Shown piece by piece: positions 26,742 to 35,908 of a DNA stretch of 38,651 nt. The notes beneath the pieces are model-generated. The model ran no database searches. It was not told where the DNA came from and saw only the letters and a list, made by a program, of their open reading frames with translations. The first letter of the stretch is position 1. Every line of letters starts with the position of its first letter. The translations under genes were made by a program, and so were the position numbers. The DNA is from Ignavibacteriaceae bacterium (lineage in GTDB: Bacteria; Bacteroidota; Ignavibacteria; Ignavibacteriales; Ignavibacteriaceae), in contig JAHBUO010000017.1 of the NCBI GenBank assembly GCA_019638025.1, forward strand, positions 1 through 38,651, given 5' to 3'.

Positions 26742-28544
26742 ATGAAAAAGTTAGTTGCATTCTTATTAATCCTTTCCGGAGTTGCATTTTCACAATACTA
26801 TGGTGAAATGCCAACAGAACAAAGTTTCGAATCATCTGAATTATACTTCAAGAGCAATTTGCTAAATCCTTTCGGGTTATCGGTTATTCAACAAGTGAGT
26901 CCTTACACCATCGAGAACCCTTTTCTAAAGTTAATGCAAAATCCGGCAGATTTATATCGCAACAAAAAGTCATTTCTTTTCTATGTCGATTTCAGAGGTG
27001 AAAGAGAAATTGCCCAATACTATGACCAGATAATGCCTCTTTACAGTCTAGATTATTCAAGTAGAATGGCGTATGATTATCGCTGGATGGCATCGCCTCA
27101 AGCTGAACCGGAACCGTTTGTCTCTCTCGGTTTTCTAAAATATGTTACCGACAACATAATGATTGGGGGAACTTATCAACTCATAAAAAGTAAATCAAAT
27201 TATTACAACTCACCTTACTCATATTATGGTTGGAATCCCTATTACGATGGATTTGGAATCAGAACAATGGAAGTAAGCAGCGGTGCACCGAGTATTGACA
27301 GATATACCGGAAACGACAATCTAAAAACATCCGCTCATCTTGCTACTTTTTATGCGGGCTATGAACTTTCAGATGAACTTTCTACAGGATTAACATTTAG
27401 TTATGTTACTCACTCAAGGGCCGGTGAATATGGGCACTCAACCCGAAGCAATTATTCTTCAACCGGAAATGATGATTACGCTTACTCAACTCAAACCGCT
27501 AAAGACCATTCATATTCTCATTACGATATTTCTGCCGGAGTAAAGTATTTGGTTAACCCAAAAACTTCAATCGGTATTAAAGCCGGAATCCTTTCCGGAA
27601 AAGCGGATCAATCAAATACTGCTTATAACGATTACATGTATAAATATAATACGCCGAATGTCTCTTCTAATTGGAATTCATCTTTTTCTAAATCTTCATC
27701 TGTTCAAGAGTATGAACGTGACGGTAAATCGTTTTATGCAGGATTAAACATTAATCATAGCATTAATGAATCAACAACGCTTTTGGGTTATTACGACTAT
27801 CGAACAACAAACATCGACTTATCTAATTCTTCAATCATAAATGATACTTCAAATAATAGTAACCGATGGACATCTTCTTATAATTCGGTTGTTTATACCT
27901 ACACCGGAACTTCAGCTCTAGCAGACCAGAGATTTGGAAGCGGTACAAGCAAACAGCATGAGCATAAATTCTTTGGCGGGGTAAGAGTAAAGATTACTGA
28001 AGTCAGTACATTATCTACCGGAATATTTTATCGATACAGTTCGACTGATGTTAGCAGCTCAGAACCGGTGAAAGCGTACCGCTATTCTAAAGCAATAAGT
28101 TCATCTTCAGATAATAGTAACGCTAATAACTATGAGTACAAATTAATTGAAGATAAAAGACTCGAATGGACTTACACTCAAGAAAGACATTCATTTCAAG
28201 TTCCTGTTGTACTAAATTTTACACTCAGTCAATATTGGAGTATGAGTCTTGGTATCAATAAAGTAATGCATGACTGGGAAATTAAACAAAAGACTGCGGC
28301 TCATTTTGCATTAAGAGATAAAACAGATAATGGCGTAAATAATACCGAACTTAATTTCATTGAAAATTATAAATCACCGGATGAATCATACACGGAGGAA
28401 TATACTCACGTGTTTATTGGATTTGAAGCGAACATTAAAAATATGTTCACCTTAAGAATCCTAATCGAACCGGAATTACTAAACACGAGAAGCGAATTTA
28501 ATCTGATGAATCAATGGTGGCTAGGTTTTGAAGTAAGATTGTAA
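26742..28544 (+). CDS. Predicted outer-membrane beta-barrel protein, unknown function
   Basis: A 600-residue exported protein that I do not recognise as a named family. Residues 1-17 are a signal peptide (cut near FSQ/YYG). The mature protein is very rich in Tyr, Ser and Asn, with repeated short alternating beta-strand patterns such as PFVSLGFLKYVTDNIMIGGTYQL, ATFYAGYELSDELSTGLTFSY and AGVKYLVNPKTSIGIKAG, ending WWLGFEVRL. Such amphipathic strands and an aromatic or Leu end are typical of outer-membrane barrels. A long polar loop region (about 200-330) contains Tyr/Ser-rich stretches. The gene diverges from clpB over about 170 bp. It is not clearly linked to the T9SS-sorted protein downstream. 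Transport or structural roles are equally possible. Confidence 0.65.
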   Translation: MKKLVAFLLILSGVAFSQYYGEMPTEQSFESSELYFKSNLLNPFGLSVIQQVSPYTIENPFLKLMQNPADLYRNKKSFLFYVDFRGEREIAQYYDQIMPLYSLDYSSRMAYDYRWMASPQAEPEPFVSLGFLKYVTDNIMIGGTYQLIKSKSNYYNSPYSYYGWNPYYDGFGIRTMEVSSGAPSIDRYTGNDNLKTSAHLATFYAGYELSDELSTGLTFSYVTHSRAGEYGHSTRSNYSSTGNDDYAYSTQTAKDHSYSHYDISAGVKYLVNPKTSIGIKAGILSGKADQSNTAYNDYMYKYNTPNVSSNWNSSFSKSSSVQEYERDGKSFYAGLNINHSINESTTLLGYYDYRTTNIDLSNSSIINDTSNNSNRWTSSYNSVVYTYTGTSALADQRFGSGTSKQHEHKFFGGVRVKITEVSTLSTGIFYRYSSTDVSSSEPVKAYRYSKAISSSSDNSNANNYEYKLIEDKRLEWTYTQERHSFQVPVVLNFTLSQYWSMSLGINKVMHDWEIKQKTAAHFALRDKTDNGVNNTELNFIENYKSPDESYTEEYTHVFIGFEANIKNMFTLRILIEPELLNTRSEFNLMNQWWLGFEVRL

Positions 28545-29053
28545 TCGTTAGTTAAGTATTATATCTTTTATCTTACTTTCATCTCACTGCATTGAATTGT
28601 TTTCCCTTGGTGAACTTTGTTTGTTTTCCCTTAGTGAACTTTGTGTTGGAGTTTTTTTCTTAATAACAAACGCACTTAAACACAAGGGGCACAAAGGTTT
28701 TCACTAAGAGCACTAAGTTTTAACTACTCGTATTGAACTTAATGTTAATAGGTGTCTTTGCGGACTGTGAGGAAAAGGCCTTTTGTTTCCGTTGCGAGGG
28801 GAGTGTGATTACAAACACAATTCCTCTAAACTAGTTGTAAAATGCAACTTTTTCTTTTGCACTCAGATTTTAATTATCTACTTTTGGTTCAGTAAAAAAT
28901 TCTTTTATTGAGATTTCAATTAAATCAAGCTTTCAAAATAGCGCACTAATTCATCCTTCAGATTACTCGCCCAATCCGCGACTTCATCACAAGGTATTTC
29001 TCCTTTTCATCTAATATCAAATTCGAAAATACAAACTTAAACTATAGGGGCAT
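28545..29053. other. 509-bp gene-free stretch
   Basis: No convincing coding sequence on either strand. It holds the dispersed repeat copy A (28599-28750), a related CTTTGCGGACTGTG module just after it (about 28753-28800), and then about 250 bp of AT-rich sequence leading to the next gene. AGGGG about 5 bp before the ATG at 29054 is the ribosome binding site. No tRNA or recognisable RNA was seen. Confidence 0.7.
28599..28750. repeat. Dispersed intergenic repeat, copy A
   Basis: Two tandem versions of TTTTCCCTTnGTGAACTTTGT (28599-28646), then after a T-rich spacer the opposite-sense motif AAACACAAGGGGCACAAAGG with TTTTCACTAAGAGCACTAAG. The two sides are imperfectly complementary (AACTTTGTGTT against AACACAA), so the RNA or single strand could fold back. 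From about 28631 to 28750 it aligns almost base for base with copy B at 34974-35092. Short CACAAAGG/CACTAAG-type repeats are scattered between genes in many genomes of this group. There is no coding capacity or transposase. Confidence 0.75.
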
Positions 29054-32000
29054 ATGGAAAAGCGATTCATTTCTCTTCTCGTCATTCTTTTAAACATATT
29101 TCTATTTAATGCTGTTCCTACCAATGGACAAAACACTAACCACTGGCAAAAAATCTCTCTCGGAGAAATTGCTCAGTACGGTGATAGAGGATTCAAAACC
29201 CAATACATTTCTGCAGATACAATATTTATTCTTGGCTATAAGTTTTATTACAGCCACAACGGCGGTCAAACTTTCTCAAGCTCAGTACTTGAAGGAAGTG
29301 AAGTAACATTTCATTTCCCGTCATCAAAAGTTGGTTATATGGTTGGAACAGGTACAACCCAAGCACTATTGAAGAAAACAACAAACGGCGGACAAACATG
29401 GAGTTCGTTAAATTATCTCACTTATAATTCACTCTGGGGAGTTGATTTTGTTACTGAGGAGAAAGGCATAGTAGTCGGTGACAATGGCGTCATCTTCAAA
29501 ACTTCAAATGGCGGTGTTTCATGGACTCAAATAACATCAGGGACAACAAATACTTTAATGGCTGTAAAATGGATAACCAACAATTATGTTCTAGTCGGTG
29601 GACTCGGCGGAACAATGCTGAGAAGCTCTGACGGTGGAAATACTTTTTCTCAAATTACTGATTATCCAAACTTTGGCGCAGTCTATTCTATCGATTTTTA
29701 CAAGCCCAAATTTCAATTTACCGGTTCCCCAAATTCAGTAACACTATTTGATGAGCATATTATTTTAGCAACCGGCGGATATCAGACAATTAACAGATCG
29801 ACCGATTATGGATTAACATGGACAAATACTCTTCCCCCTCAGCCAAATATTACATTAGGCTCAAATTATAATATTGTTTCAATCATCAATAATAAAAAAG
29901 CTTTTGCACTTGGTGTAAATCCAACTTACGGACCTTCTTTATATGTTTCGGAGAACGGGGGGAAAGATTGGGTTAACTATTCTCTTCCGCTAGATTATAT
30001 TCCTTACAGTTTCGATTTTCTGAATCACTATAAACTTTTTGGGATGGGAGATATTCCGGTTAATAGTAATGCATATATGCTGAAGTATGATTATCAAGAT
30101 GCCGATGTTGTTGTCTTAACCCCCGATGCGGCAGGTTATAAGTTTGTTAACAAGCAAAAAATACCGATTTCATGGGCTACTAAGAATGTAGGGAATATCC
30201 TAATTGAATATAGTACAAACGGTGGTTCGGTCTGGAATACAATTACCACAATCTCGGCGGATAGCGGATATTTTCTTTGGGAAATTCCTGAAACCCCATC
30301 CAGTAATTGCTATATCAAACTTTCAAGCACCACAAACCCGGCTGTATACGATATAAATGATAACAGCTTTACTATCTCAAGCGAATACTGGCAGATGCAC
30401 TCAACTCCAACATTAAATAATCTCTCTTCAGCTCAATTTACTTCACCGGCTATTGCTTATAGCGGAGGTGATGAAGGAACAGTATTGAAGAGTATTGACA
30501 GTGCTAAAACCTGGCGTAAGTTAAATACCGGAATAACTTCGAACATAACTACAATCAGTTTTATTAATGATGAAGCCGGATATGTTGCTACGAACAAAGG
30601 CGAAATTTTTAAGACTCTAAATGGGGGACTAACATGGCAGCAATTAACAAGTTTTGATACAACCAGAAGCATCAAGAAGATTGTTGCGGTTGATGCTTTT
30701 AAAGCACTTTTAATACTGAGTAGTTCTAATAAAATCTATCTTACTAACAACGGTGGAATGAGTTGGGATTTTGCCGAATTAGCATCTGTCGATACTATTA
30801 ACGATATCTCCTATGAGTGGGGAGTGGGTTATGCCGTCGGGAATAAAGGACTTGTGCTCAAAAGCCAATCGAATTTTTATTTATGGGAGCAAATACCCCC
30901 TTTCTCACCATACGATTTTGCAAAAGTCGCATTGGCGACAGCTAATATGGTCTATGTAACTATGCCTACTTCTAACGGCATTTATACTACTTCAGATGGG
31001 TTCCAAACAGTAGCCTTAGAATCTTTCCCCACTGAAAGAACAGTTATGGACATAAAAGCTACATCAGCAGCAACTGCATTTATATTGTTAAGCGATGGAT
31101 ACATTTATTCAACCGATGATTTTGGACAATCGTGGCAAGACCAAAGTTTTCGATTTCATAATGTTTCTGCTGCTTACTTACGAAGTTTTTCTTTTTCAGA
31201 ACAGCCACTTAATTTCAGAGGACTCGCTGCTTTTGCAGTCGGTAATTTCGGCTATTGTTATCGAAAAGATTTTGGTATCCCTACTCATAATCTTAAATTC
31301 TCATACCAACCTCCCCGTTATGATTATGTAGCAAGATTAGACACTATCAATTTTTCTTGGGAAGGCTCGGGAATTCGCTTTATATCGATGTATGCACGAA
31401 ATGTTTTAACAAACACTAGAAAACTTATTGCAGAAAATTATTCGCTTCAGCATGGGATTTTATCTATTCCGGTTCAGCAAGATTTAATGGGAATGACTAA
31501 GTTTGAACTTGAAAGTTCAAATGACCCCGCTTTATCTGCAATTGGTGATTCAATTTATCGAATTCCTGCTGTAGTGATGGATACATTGACTCTTTCCTCT
31601 ACAATCGAACAGTGGATGGATATGTCGAGCATTGAACATGGACTTATTATCTCTCGTGATATCATCGAGTCTGAATCAGCCGTTGATACTACTTATACAA
31701 TTTGGACAACCAACGAGTATTCTAATTGGGAAATTAAAGGAACAGGCGTTCTACCAAAATCCCCCTTTGTTGTTGATAACAACACCCGCTACTTTGTAAT
31801 GCGTGATGGATTTAATCAGACTCTTGCTAAATCAACTGATGCCGGAACGAACTGGACGGGTATAGGAAGTTATCTTGTGTACCCATTTCAAGGTGGATAT
31901 AGATACCCGACAATTAATTGGTTAAATAAAGATGTAGGTCTCTGGAATAGAAACGGTATTCAGAAAACTACAGATGGTGGATTAAACTGGACTGCAGCTC

Positions 32001-32836
32001 AGTTTAATAACTATACGGGAATTCCAAAAATAAAATCTGCTACTTTACTTAATGAAACTACCGGAAGAGCGAGATCATACACAGGTGAAATGTTTTTTAG
32101 TAATGACGGCGGTTTAACATGGGATACATACGCAAACGATCAGGACACCACCTGGTATTATCAAGTGATTGACCATGATAATTCATTTGCAGTTTGTACA
32201 ACCCCTGAGCAAAAATGGAAAATTAAATCATCCGTTAACGGAGGAAGTACCTGGCAAACAAAATCTATTTTGGAGCCTTTAACTGATGGTATTAATATTG
32301 ATTTAGTCCATGCATATTTTATCAACGATTCAACCGGAATTATCGTAGCAAAAAACAATAACCTGCTACATACCATCGATGGGGGAAATACGTGGAATCA
32401 CTTTAATACTCTTGATACAAATTTCAGATATGCATATACAGTCACCGGTAGATCGAAAGCGGGATTACCTTTTATGGCTGCATCCTTAAAGGACGGAAGA
32501 ATAATTGCGTTTCACTCATATTTTAATTCAGTTCTCACCGGAATAAAAGAGAGCGAAATAAATGTTACCCCGACAGAATATACATTAGAACAAAACTACC
32601 CTAATCCCTTTAATCCTTCAACAAGAATAGCATTCTCAGTGCCACAAGAAGGAAAAGTTTCAATTAAGGTTTATGATATTTTGGGGAGTGAGATTGCTAC
32701 AATTGTTAACTCATACTATTCTGCCGGAAGGCATAGTATTGATTTTAATGCTTCCGGATTTGCAAGCGGTATCTACTTCTATTCATTAAAAGCAAATGCA
32801 ATATCGATAACAAAGAAGATGCTACTTATCAGATAA
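29054..32836 (+). CDS. Secreted BNR/Ycf48-like beta-propeller protein with T9SS sorting domain
   Basis: A 1260-residue exported protein. A signal peptide of about 25 residues ends near NGQ. The mature protein contains many BNR-like turns of the S/T-x-N/D-GG-x-T/S-W/F type (TNGGQTW near 111, SNGGVSW near 152, SDGGNTF near 193, then TNGGMSW, TDGGLNW, NDGGLTW, VNGGSTW, IDGGNTW). Each is followed by beta-strands such as VGDNGVIFKTS, which indicates one or more Ycf48/sortilin-like beta-propellers. Around residues 350-445 an Ig-like insertion (ISWATKNVGNILIEYSTNGG) interrupts them. The C-terminal ~85 residues are a T9SS sorting domain (NYPNPFNPST, YDILGS, SGIYFYSL, KKMLLIR), so the protein is exported across the outer membrane. 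The ligand is unknown. AGGGG precedes the ATG; a strong terminator follows. Confidence 0.86.
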   Translation: MEKRFISLLVILLNIFLFNAVPTNGQNTNHWQKISLGEIAQYGDRGFKTQYISADTIFILGYKFYYSHNGGQTFSSSVLEGSEVTFHFPSSKVGYMVGTGTTQALLKKTTNGGQTWSSLNYLTYNSLWGVDFVTEEKGIVVGDNGVIFKTSNGGVSWTQITSGTTNTLMAVKWITNNYVLVGGLGGTMLRSSDGGNTFSQITDYPNFGAVYSIDFYKPKFQFTGSPNSVTLFDEHIILATGGYQTINRSTDYGLTWTNTLPPQPNITLGSNYNIVSIINNKKAFALGVNPTYGPSLYVSENGGKDWVNYSLPLDYIPYSFDFLNHYKLFGMGDIPVNSNAYMLKYDYQDADVVVLTPDAAGYKFVNKQKIPISWATKNVGNILIEYSTNGGSVWNTITTISADSGYFLWEIPETPSSNCYIKLSSTTNPAVYDINDNSFTISSEYWQMHSTPTLNNLSSAQFTSPAIAYSGGDEGTVLKSIDSAKTWRKLNTGITSNITTISFINDEAGYVATNKGEIFKTLNGGLTWQQLTSFDTTRSIKKIVAVDAFKALLILSSSNKIYLTNNGGMSWDFAELASVDTINDISYEWGVGYAVGNKGLVLKSQSNFYLWEQIPPFSPYDFAKVALATANMVYVTMPTSNGIYTTSDGFQTVALESFPTERTVMDIKATSAATAFILLSDGYIYSTDDFGQSWQDQSFRFHNVSAAYLRSFSFSEQPLNFRGLAAFAVGNFGYCYRKDFGIPTHNLKFSYQPPRYDYVARLDTINFSWEGSGIRFISMYARNVLTNTRKLIAENYSLQHGILSIPVQQDLMGMTKFELESSNDPALSAIGDSIYRIPAVVMDTLTLSSTIEQWMDMSSIEHGLIISRDIIESESAVDTTYTIWTTNEYSNWEIKGTGVLPKSPFVVDNNTRYFVMRDGFNQTLAKSTDAGTNWTGIGSYLVYPFQGGYRYPTINWLNKDVGLWNRNGIQKTTDGGLNWTAAQFNNYTGIPKIKSATLLNETTGRARSYTGEMFFSNDGGLTWDTYANDQDTTWYYQVIDHDNSFAVCTTPEQKWKIKSSVNGGSTWQTKSILEPLTDGINIDLVHAYFINDSTGIIVAKNNNLLHTIDGGNTWNHFNTLDTNFRYAYTVTGRSKAGLPFMAASLKDGRIIAFHSYFNSVLTGIKESEINVTPTEYTLEQNYPNPFNPSTRIAFSVPQEGKVSIKVYDILGSEIATIVNSYYSAGRHSIDFNASGFASGIYFYSLKANAISITKKMLLIR

Positions 32837-32892
32837 GTAGCAACAGTATGGGAAGATAATAGAGTCTGGTTGAAATAAGACATTACACTAAT

Positions 32893-32929
32893 TAGCCACG
32901 GACTTAATATGGGTGCGTGGCTATTTTTT
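32893..32929 (+). terminator. Intrinsic terminator
   Basis: TAGCCACG (32893-32900) pairs perfectly with CGTGGCTA (32916-32923), followed directly by six T residues. It is 57 bp after the stop of the beta-propeller gene and is the clearest rho-independent terminator in the window. Confidence 0.85.
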
Positions 32930-33005
32930 AGTTGTTATTGTTCTCTTTAATTAATTAAATAAAAAGCCCGTCTATTGTTTTCAACATAGTTGATCGCTCA
33001 CCGGT

Positions 33006-33926
33006 TTAATTCATAATTGTAACCGATGCAAATGTTCGATTAATTCCCTTTTTATAATGAACACTCGGATAACCAAAAATAACAAATAAACCTTCCCTAC
33101 TTTTATATTTTATATTCTGTTTTTCTCTAAACAGTTTAGCCTTCTTGCCATACTGTATCAGTGGATGTATACCGCCAAGCATACAAGTCCCAAGCCCTAA
33201 AGATTCGGCGGCATACATTGCCGTTGAAGCTGCAACTATTGGATCGGCGGGGTCAGTATAAGGAGAGCCGTAAAAGTAGATAGCTAAAGGAGCATCGTAA
33301 TTTACCAGATTGATTCCCTCTTCCATATTTTTGAGATAAACATCAAAAAGAGGTTTCACAAATCCTTTAACCATTTCATCGTTTGCTTTACCCCAGAACG
33401 GCCTCATAAGAGTTAAAAACCATTTAGAAACAAACCACTTTATATTTTTAAGATACTCGCAAAAATCAACTGCAAATGCCCTTGTGATTTCTTTACCGCT
33501 GAGTACCAATACATTCACATCTGAAGGAGGCAAACCCATTGGCGATGTTTTTGCGGCATTCAATATTTTTTCGATAATTTCAGGTTCAACAGCTTTATCT
33601 AGAAATTCCCTCACACTTCTTCTCCTCTGAAGTAATGTGAAAAATTCATCATAATCGACTTTTTCTTCATGAGGAGGTAATTCAAACAAGTCAGTTGATG
33701 ATATCTCTCTCCCCACAATTTTAATTGCACCTGTGTTGCAAATTGCCATACAATGCCCGCAACCGATACAACCAAAGACGGACGTATCACTGATTCTCAC
33801 TTTATGATTATCAATGATTAAACTTAAATCTTTGCAAACCTTTACACAATTACCGCAACCGGTACACTTCTCCGGTTCAATTTTTATTTCAGCTTTTTCC
33901 TTTGTCCTTGTTGTAGGAATTGCCAT
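33006..33926 (-). CDS. Ferredoxin-nitroreductase fusion protein
   Basis: A 306-residue cytoplasmic flavoprotein. The N-terminus holds two 4Fe-4S cluster motifs: Cys21-x2-Cys24-x2-Cys27-x3-Cys31 and Cys53-x2-Cys56-x2-Cys59-x3-Cys63. From about residue 85 a nitroreductase-family FMN domain follows (LLQRRRSVREF, AAKTSPMGLPPSDV, AASTAMYAAESLGLGTCMLGG, FVIFGYPS). Such fusions pass electrons from ferredoxin-type clusters to FMN and occur mostly in anaerobes. Substrates are generally unknown and may be nitro compounds, quinones or other acceptors. A large insertion between about 165 and 230 (FVSKWFLTLMRPFWGKAND) is hydrophobic in part. It lies 138 bp downstream of the methyltransferase on the same strand. 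Confidence 0.9.
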   Translation of the reverse strand: MAIPTTRTKEKAEIKIEPEKCTGCGNCVKVCKDLSLIIDNHKVRISDTSVFGCIGCGHCMAICNTGAIKIVGREISSTDLFELPPHEEKVDYDEFFTLLQRRRSVREFLDKAVEPEIIEKILNAAKTSPMGLPPSDVNVLVLSGKEITRAFAVDFCEYLKNIKWFVSKWFLTLMRPFWGKANDEMVKGFVKPLFDVYLKNMEEGINLVNYDAPLAIYFYGSPYTDPADPIVAASTAMYAAESLGLGTCMLGGIHPLIQYGKKAKLFREKQNIKYKSREGLFVIFGYPSVHYKKGINRTFASVTIMN

Positions 33927-34064
33927 TTATTTATTCCTCCATCTTCAAGTTGTGTTATTGCAAATTATTGATTTTGTAAGTCGAGAGTCATCTCAACGCA
34001 ACGCAGCATGCGGTTATTACCGAGTGCTTTGGAAATTTATTTCTTCTAAGATTTTGACATTCCA

Positions 34065-34838
34065 TCAACTTTTTCTTTTAATCACCATCGTTGAACAAAC
34101 CACTTTATTTTCAAGAACATCGTTCTCTTCTTCCTGTTTTTTTATGTAATCAAGAAAGAGTTCTTTTTTGTCCGGATGTTTTTCAATTAACTCATTACAC
34201 CTTTTCTTTAATTTCCCAAAAATATCATCGTCGGACTCCACAATTTCATTTCGATTAAGAATAACATTATCAATCAATTTCATATTTGCTAAATCAATCT
34301 GATTTTTAATCTCCTCTTTTTTTTGAATCAGAGGGTGAGAGTAATTGCTGTTATCATCAATATATCCATCGTCAATTATAAACACACCATTCGAATCGAT
34401 ACACTTTGACAAAGTGGTTAGGGTCGCATAGTAATTCCCAAAAATCGGACCGATGGATCCGAGTATTAAAATATCATACCCTGTTAAATTCTTCACACTC
34501 TCTCTGATATCACCGGTTTCAAAAGTACAAAGATGCTCAACATTGAATTCAACAGCTTTTTTTCTTGCAAATTCAATGAACTCCGGAATGGCATCTATTC
34601 CCAAACAAAGACAACCCAAAGTTTTTGCTGCTTGTACCGAGACCGCCCCTTTACCACAACCTAAATCAAGGATTTTTAAATCGGAGTGATTGGGGAAATG
34701 TTTTCTTATTAATTTGATTATTGAATTAGGATCGGCTCCTATTTCCCAGATGTCTTGAAGTATATATGGCAGATATGGATATAGAGCTATATCCGAACCA
34801 TCCATGGCTGTTACAACACTTTCTTCAATTGATTTCAT
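34065..34838 (-). CDS. Class I SAM-dependent methyltransferase, substrate unknown
   Basis: A 257-residue cytoplasmic protein. Motif I is ILDLGCGKGAVSVQAA (about 55-70), followed by the acidic residue of motif II in GIDAIPEF, a GDIRES segment, and ILILGSIGPIFGNYY around motif IV (YDILILGS). This is the standard Rossmann methyltransferase core. The C-terminal third is helical and Lys/Glu-rich (LIEKHPDKKELFLDYIKKQEEEND), and I recognise no specific acceptor motif. It sits between the ferredoxin-nitroreductase gene and repeat copy B. It may be co-transcribed with the former, but they are 138 bp apart. It is not a clear DNA methyltransferase (no NPPY or FGG motif). Confidence 0.83.
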   Translation of the reverse strand: MKSIEESVVTAMDGSDIALYPYLPYILQDIWEIGADPNSIIKLIRKHFPNHSDLKILDLGCGKGAVSVQAAKTLGCLCLGIDAIPEFIEFARKKAVEFNVEHLCTFETGDIRESVKNLTGYDILILGSIGPIFGNYYATLTTLSKCIDSNGVFIIDDGYIDDNSNYSHPLIQKKEEIKNQIDLANMKLIDNVILNRNEIVESDDDIFGKLKKRCNELIEKHPDKKELFLDYIKKQEEENDVLENKVVCSTMVIKRKS

Positions 34839-34940
34839 AATGCCCCGTTTCTTATGATTATTTTTTACGTTTCTGTATTAAATGCCTCTGTAAGAAATTG
34901 CCTTCTGTCTTCCTTTGCAGACTTTGCGAGAAAATGTCCT

Positions 34941-35092
34941 TTGTTTTCCCTTTGCGAACTTTGTGTGGATTTACTTAGTGAACTTTGTGTTAGAGTTTTT
35001 TCTTACTAGCAATCGCACCTAAACACAAGGGACACAAAGGTTTTCACGAAGAACACAAAGGTCTAACTAATCGTTTTTAACTTAATGTAATG
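34941..35092. repeat. Dispersed intergenic repeat, copy B
   Basis: Same arrangement as copy A: TTGTTTTCCCTTTGCGAACT, then CTTAGTGAACTTTGTGTT, a T-rich spacer, and AAACACAAGGGACACAAAGG with TTTTCACGAAGAACACAAAG, ending in a shared AACTTAATGTAAT. A preceding module (34907-34940, CTTTGCAGACTTTGCGAG) has a counterpart after copy A. It fills most of the 296-bp gap between the methyltransferase and DUF5131 genes. Confidence 0.75.
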
Positions 35093-35109
35093 CTGTTCCT
35101 TGCAGCATT
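35089..35109 (-). terminator. Possible hairpin terminator of the rhuM-DUF5131 transcript
   Basis: AATGCTG (35089-35095) and CAGCATT (35103-35109) form a 7-bp stem with a 7-nt loop, 26 bp after the DUF5131 stop on the minus strand. There is only a weak T-rich tail (TTACATTAAG), so this is uncertain. Confidence 0.35.
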
Positions 35110-35134
35110 GCTTGAAAATGGTTTTCGTTTGCCT

Positions 35135-35908
35135 TTACGATTTTGCTATCTTGACTTTACTTCTCATTAACGCTGCAGATACTTTTTTCGGATATTCGTC
35201 CCACTCTTTTCCTTCAAACAAACGACCATTTCTTTTTTTATTCCGTTTAATTGCATCCGCCCCCCATGTCCCCCACTGTTTAAAGAAGAAGGCCACGTTT
35301 TGTTCCTTACATTGTTGAAATATACCTTCAACCCATTCCTTTTTAATTGGTCTAGCTTGCCGTCCCGATTCACCCCCGACAATAGCCCAATGAATCCCGC
35401 TAAGATTAACCTCTCCCAAATCCCCTATCAACGGCTCAAATGAAATAAACCTGATATTAGCATCAATTTTCCTTAGAGTAGAAATTCGTTTCTTAAATGT
35501 GGTACTCTCAACACTAACCCCCAGCCACACATTCTCCGGGACTAACCGATTTGCGAAATAATCCAACATAACCCTATCACGCTTTGTTAGTATTTGATAG
35601 ATATGATGCGGGGTTTTTCTAATTACGGCAAAAATCATATCAAGATATTCGCATGGCATTTCTTCATGAAATAAGTCACTCATTGAATTAACAAAAAACT
35701 TAGTCGGCTTTTTTATTTTTAGTGGTTCTTCTAGTCGGTTTGGTAAAATCTTAAACTTAAAACCATCCTTATAATCCACAGTCCCCATTGCCTTTAGCCG
35801 TCTTGCAAAACTCTCTGCATAACAAAACTTACACCCGGCAGAAATTTTATCACATCCGATACTCGGGTTCCAAACTTTTTCAGTCCACTCTATTTTTGAT
35901 TGTTTCAT
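35135..35908 (-). CDS. DUF5131 / phage Gp37-Gp68 family protein (radical-SAM-like cysteines)
   Basis: A 257-residue cytoplasmic protein of the DUF5131 (Gp37/Gp68) family. The N-terminus IEWTEKVWNPSIGCDKISAGCKFCYAE has the family's three cysteines (19, 26, 29), resembling a radical-SAM 4Fe-4S site but with wider first spacing. Further conserved segments are VNSMSDLFHEE, YQILTKR, NVWLGVSVES, FISFEPLIG, WAIVGGESG and FFFKQWG. The molecular function is not established; the family occurs in phages and mobile islands, sometimes beside a partner called TcmP. I see no TcmP here. Its ATG overlaps the rhuM stop (ATGA), so the two are translationally coupled, and the pair lies next to a type I restriction-modification system. 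Confidence 0.9.
   Translation of the reverse strand: MKQSKIEWTEKVWNPSIGCDKISAGCKFCYAESFARRLKAMGTVDYKDGFKFKILPNRLEEPLKIKKPTKFFVNSMSDLFHEEMPCEYLDMIFAVIRKTPHHIYQILTKRDRVMLDYFANRLVPENVWLGVSVESTTFKKRISTLRKIDANIRFISFEPLIGDLGEVNLSGIHWAIVGGESGRQARPIKKEWVEGIFQQCKEQNVAFFFKQWGTWGADAIKRNKKRNGRLFEGKEWDEYPKKVSAALMRSKVKIAKS

Noticed and set aside
28599..28750. Repeat region as a CRISPR array
   Set aside because: There are no evenly spaced identical repeats with unique spacers and no cas genes; the units are divergent and partly inverted.
33927..34064. Possible small RNA or tRNA in the methyltransferase-nitroreductase gap
   Set aside because: No cloverleaf, CCA end or stable hairpin with T tail is visible; it looks like plain intergenic sequence.
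34065..34838. The SAM methyltransferase as the DNA methylase of the defence region
   Set aside because: It lacks N6-adenine, N4- or C5-cytosine methylase motifs and is separated from hsdMS by the rhuM-DUF5131 pair and repeat B.
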